A stretch of 64,000 nucleotides of DNA from JBOFBH01 sp051657715 (lineage in GTDB: Bacteria > Actinomycetota > Actinomycetes > Actinomycetales > Angustibacteraceae). The position numbers were made by a program, and so were the translations under genes. The notes below the pieces were generated by a model. That model had not been told where the DNA came from, made no database searches, and saw only the letters and a program-made list of their open reading frames with translations. Where the stretch lies: the NCBI GenBank assembly GCA_051657715.1, contig JBOFLF010000040.1:12796-76795 (forward strand). The letters run 5' to 3'. This document shows positions 41,069-47,665 of this stretch, piece after piece (positions within the stretch are counted from its first letter, which is position 1; each line of letters begins with the position of its first letter).

Positions 41069-42021
41069 ACGGCCACCGGGGCCGAGATGGCCGGGTGGTG
41101 CTGGTAGTCCAGCACGGCGACGTCACCGATGTCGTGGTCGAACAGGGATGGCGCCGGGGCGATCCGCAGCTGGGGGAACGGATACGGCGTGCGGGACAGC
41201 TGCTCGCGCACCTGGTCCGTGTGGTTGTCGTAGATGTGGCAGTCGCCGCCGGTCCAGATGAAGTCCCCGACGTCCAGGCCGGTGTGCTGAGCGACCAGGT
41301 GGGTGAGCAGCGCGTAGCTCGCGATGTTGAACGGCACCCCGAGGAACAGGTCGGCGCTGCGCTGGTAAAGCTGACAGGACAACCGGCCGTCGGCGACGTG
41401 GAACTGGAACAGCGCATGACACGGGGCCAGCGCCATCTGCGGCAGGTCCGCCACGTTCCACGCCGAAACCACCATGCGTCGTGAGTCTGGGTCTTCACGC
41501 AGGGCGCGCAGCACGTGGGCGAGCTGGTCGACGTGGCCACCGCCCGGCATCGGCCACGAGCGCCACTGGACGCCGTAGACCGGGCCGAGGTCGCCGTCCG
41601 CGTCCGCCCACTCGTCCCAGATGGTGACGCCGCGCTGCTGCAGCCAGCGGACGTTCCGGTCGCCGCGCAAGAACCACAGCAGCTCGGCGACCACCGACCG
41701 CAGGTGCACCCGCTTGGTGGTGATCAACGGGAAGCCGCGGTCCAGCGGGTAGCGCAGCTGGTGCCCGAACCAGCTGCGGGTACCGGTCCCGGTGCGGTCG
41801 GACTTGGGGACGCCGTGCGCCATCACCTGCCGCAGCAGATCTTCGTACTGGGTATCCACGTCCTGGGTGCCCGCGTAGTCGTAGTCATGGACGCCGACAC
41901 CATCGGTGTTCGCGACGTTGGCAGCGACACCAGCGCCGGTCCTGGTGGCCGTGACCCCAGCGCTGCCTTGCCGGATGCTGAGATCGATGTCCGGCTGGTG
42001 ATTCGCGGCCTGGTCGTCCAT
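41065..42021 (-). CDS. thyA: Thymidylate synthase ThyA
   Basis: 318 residues. It methylates dUMP using methylene-tetrahydrofolate. The core starts at YEDLLRQVMAHG (about residue 58). Seen: DRTGTGTRSWFGHQLRY, FLRGDRNVRWL, the catalytic Cys in LAPCHALFQF, the RSADLFLGVPFNIASYALL block and HIYDNHTDQV. It has about 50 additional N-terminal residues with no recognisable motif. The ATG at 42021 is supported by a -10 box (TACTCT) six bases upstream, suggesting a leaderless mRNA that includes the extension. An internal start nearer the core cannot be excluded. Confidence 0.95.
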   Translation of the reverse strand: MDDQAANHQPDIDLSIRQGSAGVTATRTGAGVAANVANTDGVGVHDYDYAGTQDVDTQYEDLLRQVMAHGVPKSDRTGTGTRSWFGHQLRYPLDRGFPLITTKRVHLRSVVAELLWFLRGDRNVRWLQQRGVTIWDEWADADGDLGPVYGVQWRSWPMPGGGHVDQLAHVLRALREDPDSRRMVVSAWNVADLPQMALAPCHALFQFHVADGRLSCQLYQRSADLFLGVPFNIASYALLTHLVAQHTGLDVGDFIWTGGDCHIYDNHTDQVREQLSRTPYPFPQLRIAPAPSLFDHDIGDVAVLDYQHHPAISAPVAV

Positions 42022-42027
42022 GGCGCG

Positions 42028-42033
42028 AGAGTA
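42028..42033 (-). promoter_or_regulatory. -10 box of a leaderless thyA promoter
   Basis: On the minus strand TACTCT is followed by six bases and then the thyA ATG. Confidence 0.6.
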
Positions 42034-42107
42034 GTCGCGACGGCGCGAAGAACATTCTTCGGGACGGGTGTAACGCTTCGACCACCTCCTCCGATAGTCG
42101 AGGTGGA

Positions 42108-42147
42108 ACGCGCCGTTGCCCGGACCCCCGAGCGGGCAACGGCGCGT
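42108..42147. terminator. Terminator-like hairpin in the thyA-dapA divergent region
   Basis: ACGCGCCGTTGCCC (42108-42121) pairs perfectly with 42134-42147, a 14-bp stem with a 12-base loop, followed by CCTT on the plus strand. Both flanking genes appear to be transcribed away from it from promoters at their start codons, so neither mRNA should contain it. It may end an unannotated short transcript. Confidence 0.6.
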
Positions 42148-42178
42148 CCTTCATGTCACGGCGTCCTTCATGTCACGG
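42145..42178 (+). repeat. 17-bp direct duplication
   Basis: CGTCCTTCATGTCACGG twice in tandem, overlapping the last bases of the hairpin stem at 42108-42147. Confidence 0.9.
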
Positions 42179-42291
42179 TGCCGGGTCGGCGGATGGGCAT
42201 GTCAGACAGGTGGGTTCAGGCGCCCGTCCGCGCCGTATGCGAGCTCGGACCGGATGAGAGTCGGAGTGGCGGACGAGGTCTCGCAGAACGA

Positions 42292-42297
42292 TAGGTT
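42292..42297 (+). promoter_or_regulatory. -10 box of a leaderless dapA promoter
   Basis: TAGGTT, then six bases, then the ATG at 42304. There is no Shine-Dalgarno sequence, consistent with a leaderless transcript. Confidence 0.65.
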
Positions 42298-42303
42298 GAC
42301 TCT

Positions 42304-43245
42304 ATGCCCGGTGCACCAGATCGCCTGTCGAGCTCTTCCGCTCCCTTCGGCCGGATGCTCACGGCGATGGTCACCCCCTTCCGCGACGATCGTTCCCTTG
42401 ACTTGGCGGCGGCTCAGGCGCTCGCCAGCCATCTGGTGCAGCGTGGTCATGACGGCCTGGTGCTGAGCGGCACCACGGGCGAGTCGCCGACCACCACAGA
42501 CGCTGAGAAGGCCGACCTGGTCCGCGCGGTCGTGGAGGCTGTCGGAGACCGGGCCGTGGTGGTGGCTGGGGCGGGCACCAACGACACCGCGCACAGCGTC
42601 GAGCAGGCCCGCATGGCTGCAGGCGCCGGTGCTCATGGCCTGCTCGTCGTCACGCCGTACTACAGCAGGCCTCCCCAGGCCGGGGTGCTGGACCATGTAC
42701 GAGCGATCGCGGACTCCACCGACCTGCCAGTCATGCTGTACGACATCCCGGTCCGCACCGGTCTCGCGTTGACTCCGGAGACGATCGTCCGAGCGGCCGA
42801 GCACCCGCGGGTGGTCGCGGTCAAGGATGCGACCGGGGATGTGTACGCCGGCTCCTGGGCGATGGCTCGCACCGACCTCGCCTACTACTCCGGTGACGAC
42901 GCGGCCAACTTGGCGTGGCTGGTGCACGGGGCGAGCGGATTGGTCAGCGTGGTCGGGCACGTCGCCGGGCGGCAATACCGAACGATGATCGACGCCGTGC
43001 AGACGGGTGACCTGCCGACCGCGCAGCGTCTCTACCGGGAGCTGCTGCCCGCGGTTCGCGGCATCATGACCCGCACGCAAGGGGTGATCATGGCCAAGGC
43101 GGCGCTGCAGCTGAGCGGGGTCCTCAGCTCGAGGGCCGTCCGGTTGCCGCTCGTGGACGCCACGGCCGAGGAGACTGCAGTGCTCAAGACCGACCTGTCC
43201 GAGGCGGCCCTGCTCCACGAGCTGCCGGTGGAGGCAAGCCCATGA
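42304..43245 (+). CDS. dapA: 4-hydroxy-tetrahydrodipicolinate synthase
   Basis: 313 residues, TIM-barrel aldolase of lysine/diaminopimelate synthesis. It condenses pyruvate and aspartate semialdehyde. LTAMVTPFRDD opens the barrel, GTTGESPTTT binds the pyruvate carboxylate, VTPYYSRPPQAGVL holds the catalytic Tyr, and the Schiff-base Lys is in VVAVKDATGD. The start is fixed by the -10 box six bases upstream. It is followed after 40 bases by the RNase J gene, an order conserved in actinobacteria. Confidence 0.96.
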   Translation: MPGAPDRLSSSSAPFGRMLTAMVTPFRDDRSLDLAAAQALASHLVQRGHDGLVLSGTTGESPTTTDAEKADLVRAVVEAVGDRAVVVAGAGTNDTAHSVEQARMAAGAGAHGLLVVTPYYSRPPQAGVLDHVRAIADSTDLPVMLYDIPVRTGLALTPETIVRAAEHPRVVAVKDATGDVYAGSWAMARTDLAYYSGDDAANLAWLVHGASGLVSVVGHVAGRQYRTMIDAVQTGDLPTAQRLYRELLPAVRGIMTRTQGVIMAKAALQLSGVLSSRAVRLPLVDATAEETAVLKTDLSEAALLHELPVEASP

Positions 43246-43285
43246 AGGTGGTCCAGGACCGGACCAACGGCTGGCGGGCTTCGCG

Positions 43286-44971
43286 GTGAGCCATCCTCAT
43301 CCTGAACTGCCTGCGCCGCCCCCGCTGGGTGCAAACGTGCTACGAGTCGTGCCCCTGGGGGGGCTGGGCGAGATCGGCCGCAACATGGCCGTGCTGGAGC
43401 ATCAGGGCAAGCTGCTGATCATCGACTGCGGGGTGCTATTCCCCGAGGAGCACCAGCCGGGCGTCGACCTGATTCTCCCTGACTTCGGATACATCGCCGA
43501 TCGCCTGGCTGACGTCGTCGCGGTGGTGCTCACCCATGGCCACGAGGACCACATCGGCGCCGTCCCCTACCTGCTGCGACTGCGGCCGGACCTGCCGCTC
43601 GTCGGTTCTCAGCTGACGTTGGCCCTGGTCGAGGCCAAGCTGGTGGAGCACCGGATCACCCCGTACACCCTGAGCGTCCGCGAGGGTCAGGTCGAGCGGT
43701 TCGGCCCGTTCGAGTGCGAGTTCGTCGCGGTCAACCACTCGATCCCTGATGCCTTGGCGGTGGCGGTGGCGACGTCCGCCGGGACCGTACTGCACACCGG
43801 TGACTTCAAGATGGACCAGCTCCCACTAGACGGCCGGATCACGGACCTGCGGGCGTTCGCACGGCTCGGCGAACGAGGCGTGGACCTGTTCATGGTGGAC
43901 TCCACCAACGCTGAGGTCCCGGGCTTCACCACCCCAGAACGCGAGATCACCCCGGTGCTCGACCGGGTGTTCGCGAACGCCGAGCGCCGGATCATCGTGG
44001 CGTCGTTCGCCTCGCACGTGCACCGGGTGCAGCAGGTGCTCAGCGCGGCACACGCACACGGACGGCGGGTGGCGCTGGTCGGCCGTTCGATGGTGCGGAA
44101 CATGGGGGTGGCTCGGGAGCTGGGCTACCTCGATGTGCCGGACGGGGTGCTGATCGACGTGAAGGCCGTGGGTGATCTGCCGGAGGACCGGGTGGTGCTG
44201 ATGTGCACCGGGTCTCAGGGGGAGCCGATGGCCGCGTTGTCCCGGATGGCCGGCAACGATCACCGGGTGCGGATCAGTGTGGGGGACACCGTCATCCTGG
44301 CTTCCTCCTTGATCCCGGGGAACGAGAACGCGGTGTTCCGGGTGATCAACGGGCTGACCCGGCTGGGAGCGAAGGTGGTGCACCAGGGCAATGCCCGGGT
44401 GCACGTCTCCGGTCATGCCAGTGCCGGCGAGCTGCTCTACTGCTACAACATCGTCCGCCCGCGCAACGTGATGCCCGTGCACGGGGAGGCGCGGCACCTG
44501 GTGGCGAACGCGGACATCGCCGTCGCCACCGGGGTGCCCCGGGAGCGGGTCGTGCTGGCCGAGGACGGCGTGGTCGTCGACCTGTCCGATGGTGTGGCCC
44601 GGATCGTGGGGGCGGTGCCGTGTGGCTACGTGTACGTCGACGGTTCTAGCGTCGGAGCGGTCACCGACTCGGACCTGAAGGACCGGCGGATCCTCGGAGA
44701 AGAAGGATTTGTCTCGGTGATCGTGGTGGTGGACTCGGGGTCAGGCACGGTGGTGGCTGGCCCGGAGGTGCACGCCCGCGGCGTCGCGGAGGGCGACGAC
44801 GTGCTGGACTCAATTCGCCCGCAGATCACCCAGGCGTTGATGGACGCTGTCAGTCAAGGCACCACGGACACCGTGCAGTTGCAGCAGGTGGTGCGCCGGG
44901 TGGTCGGTCGGTGGGCCGGCACCCAACTGCGCCGCCGCCCCATGATCATCCCGGTCGTCATCTCCGCCTGA
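43286..44971 (+). CDS. rnj: Ribonuclease J
   Basis: 561 residues. Metallo-beta-lactamase/beta-CASP nuclease with endo- and 5'-exoribonuclease activity. The zinc motif is THGHEDHIGAVPYLL (about residue 82). GGLGEIGRNMAVLE near the start and VHVSGHASAGELLY (beta-CASP motif) are also present. GTG at 43286 yields SHPHPELPAPPPL, matching the usual actinobacterial start. The C-terminal domain ends in an RRRPMIIPVV strand. It works with PNPase, also encoded in this window, in mRNA decay and rRNA processing. Confidence 0.96.
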   Translation: MSHPHPELPAPPPLGANVLRVVPLGGLGEIGRNMAVLEHQGKLLIIDCGVLFPEEHQPGVDLILPDFGYIADRLADVVAVVLTHGHEDHIGAVPYLLRLRPDLPLVGSQLTLALVEAKLVEHRITPYTLSVREGQVERFGPFECEFVAVNHSIPDALAVAVATSAGTVLHTGDFKMDQLPLDGRITDLRAFARLGERGVDLFMVDSTNAEVPGFTTPEREITPVLDRVFANAERRIIVASFASHVHRVQQVLSAAHAHGRRVALVGRSMVRNMGVARELGYLDVPDGVLIDVKAVGDLPEDRVVLMCTGSQGEPMAALSRMAGNDHRVRISVGDTVILASSLIPGNENAVFRVINGLTRLGAKVVHQGNARVHVSGHASAGELLYCYNIVRPRNVMPVHGEARHLVANADIAVATGVPRERVVLAEDGVVVDLSDGVARIVGAVPCGYVYVDGSSVGAVTDSDLKDRRILGEEGFVSVIVVVDSGSGTVVAGPEVHARGVAEGDDVLDSIRPQITQALMDAVSQGTTDTVQLQQVVRRVVGRWAGTQLRRRPMIIPVVISA

Positions 44972-45172
44972 ATACAGCTGCCTATGGACGGGGGGAGATG
45001 GTTGTGGAATTTGCATCGCCTGAACCCCGGCGAGGTCTACCACAACCACCGCCCATCATCGCCCTACACTTCTACGAATCAGCCCGTGAATAACTCTCTT
45101 TCACGTGGACCAAGACCGCAGGCGAGGTCTTTAAGAAAAGAGAATGTGTGCGATCACGTCAAATGCGAGGCG
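44972..45172. other. Convergent gap after rnj with two hairpins
   Basis: About 200 bases, clearly less GC-rich than the flanks. A two-tier hairpin spans 44999-45048: outer arms TGGTTGTGG and CCACAACCA, inner CGCC/GGCG. A smaller one spans 45085-45105: CGTGAA/TTCACG. The first probably terminates rnj; the second lies toward the end of the convergent secreted-protein gene. No gene is seen. Confidence 0.55.
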
Positions 45173-45580
45173 CTAGCAACTCGCCAGATACGCTCGCTGC
45201 CACGCGCGTTGGGACGGGGTGGGCGAGCCGCCACCGCCGGATCCAATGCCGCACATCGTACGCCACGACTGAGGTCCGAAACGTCCGTCCACCTGGATCT
45301 TCATGCCGCGCTGGAATTTCTTGACCGCGTTCTCCGTCAGTGGACCGAAGCTCCCGTCGGTGGCGAGGTTAGCGGTCCATACGCTGCTGCTGACGTTGCC
45401 CGGACCGCGGAGCAGCGTCTGGAGGTGCCCGACGCAGGAGCCGTCCCAGCCTCGGTAGAGCACGAAGCTGTTGCACTGGACGTTGGCCGCCGAGGCCGCC
45501 GCCGACGGCGCAAAGACGAATGCACCAGTTATCAAAGTTGTGCTCAGCAGGCCGGCGAGTCCAATTCGTGAAACCTTCAT
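45173..45580 (-). CDS. Small secreted peptidoglycan-binding-domain protein
   Basis: 135 residues. Sec signal (MKVSRIGLAGLLSTTLITGAFVF, cleavage near AAASAAN) followed by one PG_binding_1-like module: GHLQTLLR, then DGSFGPLTENAVKKFQR and DGRFGPQSWRTMC. Two DGxFGP turns are visible. Four Cys in the mature protein could form disulfides. No catalytic domain accompanies it, so it is a wall-binding or structural protein, or a targeting partner. ATG at 45580 has GGGAG upstream. Its codons and flanks are less GC-rich than those of neighbouring housekeeping genes. Confidence 0.8.
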   Translation of the reverse strand: MKVSRIGLAGLLSTTLITGAFVFAPSAAASAANVQCNSFVLYRGWDGSCVGHLQTLLRGPGNVSSSVWTANLATDGSFGPLTENAVKKFQRGMKIQVDGRFGPQSWRTMCGIGSGGGGSPTPSQRAWQRAYLASC

Positions 45581-45714
45581 CAACGTCTCCCATGGTGGTG
45601 TTCAGTTCTACGAAATCTACTGCACCCGTAGTGAGTGCGAGAATGCTCGCGCATTCATGCCTGGGGCAGTTTTCACCTTAGTCGGCGACTACCGGTCAGC
45701 GTGCCACCGGTCGT

Positions 45715-46161
45715 TCAACGCGCGCCGTACCACTTGTGTGACCGTGCTCGGAAATTAATGTTCCCGTACCCCGGATTGCCGCCGATTCCTGGCTCGATGA
45801 GCTGGTAACTTCCGCTGTAGTTCCGTCCTGCCCAGTACTGGACAGCTTCATACCTGCCAGAGTTTCTGATGGACCTGGCGTTGCGATTGTCCGCCCAGCT
45901 GCACCGCGCGTTCCCAGTCAGCCAGTCCGGGTCGTCGTTGTACCAGGCGCACCTGTTCCCAACGCCGTTTGAGCTGTCCCAGAAACACACGTAACCGGTA
46001 GGGCAGCTCCACGCGGCCGCAGCGGTGGTGGTGCTCTCGATCAGCCGGGGCTTGGATCGATCGGGCTGCCCGTTGCCAGCGGACGCGGGTATGGCCATGG
46101 CGGCGATCGACAAGGCGCCAGCAGCGATCGCGGCGATCACAGAGAAAACGATCTTTCTCAT
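45715..46161 (-). CDS. Secreted peptidase inhibitor-like protein (family I36)
   Basis: 148 residues. Signal peptide (MRKIVFSVIAAIAAGALSIA, cleavage after PASAG). The mature part has CPTGYVCFWDSSNGVGNRC, DWLTGNARCSWADNRNARSI and NYSGSYQLIEPG, the pattern of Streptomyces metalloproteinase inhibitor SMPI-like (I36) beta-gamma-crystallin proteins. Four Cys are available for two disulfides. Many I36-domain proteins are abundant secreted proteins with untested inhibitor activity. ATG at 46161 has AAAGAGG upstream. A gap of about 130 bases separates it from the wall-binding gene downstream. Confidence 0.78.
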   Translation of the reverse strand: MRKIVFSVIAAIAAGALSIAAMAIPASAGNGQPDRSKPRLIESTTTAAAAWSCPTGYVCFWDSSNGVGNRCAWYNDDPDWLTGNARCSWADNRNARSIRNSGRYEAVQYWAGRNYSGSYQLIEPGIGGNPGYGNINFRARSHKWYGAR

Positions 46162-46337
46162 CTCGGCCTCTTTCGTCACGGTTGTCGATGAGTGGCGGAA
46201 GAGGTTCGACCGGAATGCTTCTCGCCACACCTCACCGGAGAACTCGGAGCGCTCATGCCGTCCGGCGATCGTCAGCCTAGGGACGACATTTCGCGATCCG
46301 TGCCCTTTTGGCAAATACTCGCCAAGCACTTGACATG
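46162..46337. other. Promoter region of the I36-like gene, with a TTGACA palindrome
   Basis: No gene is supported. TTGGC/GCCAA can pair around 46310-46327. The palindrome TTGACA-TGTCAA at 46330-46341 spans the right boundary and resembles the one at 47480-47493. Confidence 0.5.
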
Positions 46338-46341
46338 TCAA
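46330..46341. promoter_or_regulatory. TTGACA palindrome, downstream copy
   Basis: TTGACATGTCAA, a perfect 12-bp palindrome. Each strand also presents a consensus -35 hexamer. It shares its half-site with 47480-47493. Confidence 0.45.
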
Positions 46342-46502
46342 TCCAGGAGGTGCTTCTCGTCGATCAGAATCCGCCCGTCTTCGGCCAGGACCCTGCCTTC
46401 GGTCAGGACTGCGTCATTGACGGTGTTCCGCGCCGCTGTGGAGTCCTTCGACACCCGGGCAACGGGCAAGTGTCGATGGCGGTGGTGATCAGCGCTTCTT
46501 GC
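46338..46502 (-). pseudogene. Remnant of an amidohydrolase C-terminus
   Basis: Reading the minus strand just beyond the methyltransferase stop, and in the same frame, 54 codons remain open to a TGA at 46340-46338. The last part (NDAVLTEGRVLAEDGRILID) looks like the C-terminal beta-strands of cyclic amidohydrolases, whose chains typically end with a VxxGRVVxEDGR-type hairpin. No start codon, metal-binding His residues or other barrel parts are present. It is therefore a decayed fragment at most. Chance resemblance is possible given its length. Confidence 0.4.
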
Positions 46503-47357
46503 TCACGGGATTCGGGCAACCCCGGCCAAGGCACCGAAGCGCTCGGGGCGTTCCGGGGCTGGGCCGTCCGGATCCGGTCGCCACGCGGGCAGGTGCACCA
46601 GCCCCGGGTCCACGAGGGGTAGGCCGTCGAACTGCGCGTGCAGCTGCTCGCGGGACCGCAGGTAGATCGGGGTCGGAGTGCGCTCGGACATCCGCTGCGC
46701 CTCGATCACCTCTGGCGGCTGGTTCTCGTGGGTGACGTTTACCAGCGCCAGGTAGCTGCCGGACGGCAGCGCCCGGCGTAGCCGAGCCACCACCCCGGCC
46801 GGGTCGTCGTGGTCGGGGATGAAGTGCAGCACGCCCAACATCAACAGTGCCACCGGCCGGTCGAGGTCCAGCAGCTGCCGCAGGTGCGGGTGCGACAGGA
46901 TGGCCTGGTCGTCCCGGGCGTCCGCTTGGAAGACCACGGCATTCGGATTGTCGGTGAGCATCGTCCCGCTGTGCGCTACTGCCACCGGGTCGACGTCGAC
47001 GTACACCACCCGCGCCGTTGGGTCGGCCTGCTGGGCGACCTCGTGCACGTTGCCCACCGTCGGGATCCCCGAACCGATGTCCAGGAACTGGGTGATTCCT
47101 TCGGCCACGAAATATCGGACTACGCGCCCGAGGAAAGCCCGGTTAGCCCGCATCGTGTCGCCGACGTCCGGGGTCATCCGCGCCATGGCGTCGGCCAGCT
47201 GGCGATCAGCTGCGAAGTTGTGGAAGCCACCGAGGAAGTAGTCGTACACCCGGGCGCCGCTGGGCCGGTTCAGTTCCGCGGCGTCCATCTCCGCCGGAAC
47301 CCAGTCGGGCCGTTCGGTTACGGGCTCTGCCGCCGACTCATCCGCAGTGTCGTTCAT
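46503..47357 (-). CDS. DUF574-family SAM-dependent methyltransferase
   Basis: 284 residues. The family opening is DWVPAEMDAAELNRPSGARVYDYFLGG. The SAM loop is FLDIGSGIPTVGNVHEVAQ, with the acidic residue in VVYVDVDPVAV and the post-motif VALLMLGVLHFIPD. DUF574 (methyltransf_19) proteins are plentiful in Streptomyces and relatives and are mostly uncharacterised; substrates are unknown. ATG at 47357 has GGGAGG six bases upstream. Matching TTGACA palindromes lie on both sides of the gene. Confidence 0.88.
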   Translation of the reverse strand: MNDTADESAAEPVTERPDWVPAEMDAAELNRPSGARVYDYFLGGFHNFAADRQLADAMARMTPDVGDTMRANRAFLGRVVRYFVAEGITQFLDIGSGIPTVGNVHEVAQQADPTARVVYVDVDPVAVAHSGTMLTDNPNAVVFQADARDDQAILSHPHLRQLLDLDRPVALLMLGVLHFIPDHDDPAGVVARLRRALPSGSYLALVNVTHENQPPEVIEAQRMSERTPTPIYLRSREQLHAQFDGLPLVDPGLVHLPAWRPDPDGPAPERPERFGALAGVARIP

Positions 47358-47479
47358 CGTTGCCTCCCGTGCTGCTGCCGACCGATGTCTGTGACGTCGA
47401 GCATTCCGTGACGTCGAGCGTGACGTCGAGCATACGGACGGACACTCACTGGAGGCACCCCCCCTGCCTGAAAGCCACC

Positions 47480-47493
47480 TTGACACGTGTCAA
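47480..47493. promoter_or_regulatory. TTGACAC-GTGTCAA palindrome upstream of the methyltransferase
   Basis: Perfect 14-bp palindrome about 125 bases upstream of the methyltransferase start, sharing the TTGACA half-site with 46330-46341. A dimeric repressor site is likely; the regulator is unknown. Confidence 0.5.
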
Positions 47494-47652
47494 ACAGTTT
47501 TCTCCTGACTGTTGCCGGCGAGTGATGTACGACTCGTCCACGACATCACCATCAGGCTGCGCCGCCAGCGCTTGGGCATCCGCGATGGCGCCAGACGTCT
47601 GCCGCAGATCCAGCATCCCGTGTGGCTCCCAGGGTTCGGCGGACGTCGGGGG

Positions 47653-47658
47653 TACGGT
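47653..47658 (+). promoter_or_regulatory. -10 box of a leaderless ftsK promoter
   Basis: TACGGT followed by seven bases and the ATG at 47666. Confidence 0.55.
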
Positions 47659-47665
47659 GGCGGCC

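Larger units (their letters stand above)
47358..47665. other. Divergent region between methyltransferase and ftsK
   Basis: 308 bases with no gene seen. It contains three copies of GTGACGTCGAGC (47391-47402, 47408-47419, 47420-47431), a 14-bp palindrome at 47480-47493 and the ftsK -10 box at 47653-47658. Confidence 0.55.

Noticed and set aside
46192..46622. Plus-strand small ORFs between the I36-like gene and the methyltransferase
   Set aside because: They run antisense into the methyltransferase, lack ribosome-binding sites and have no motif; the minus-strand fragment is more convincing.
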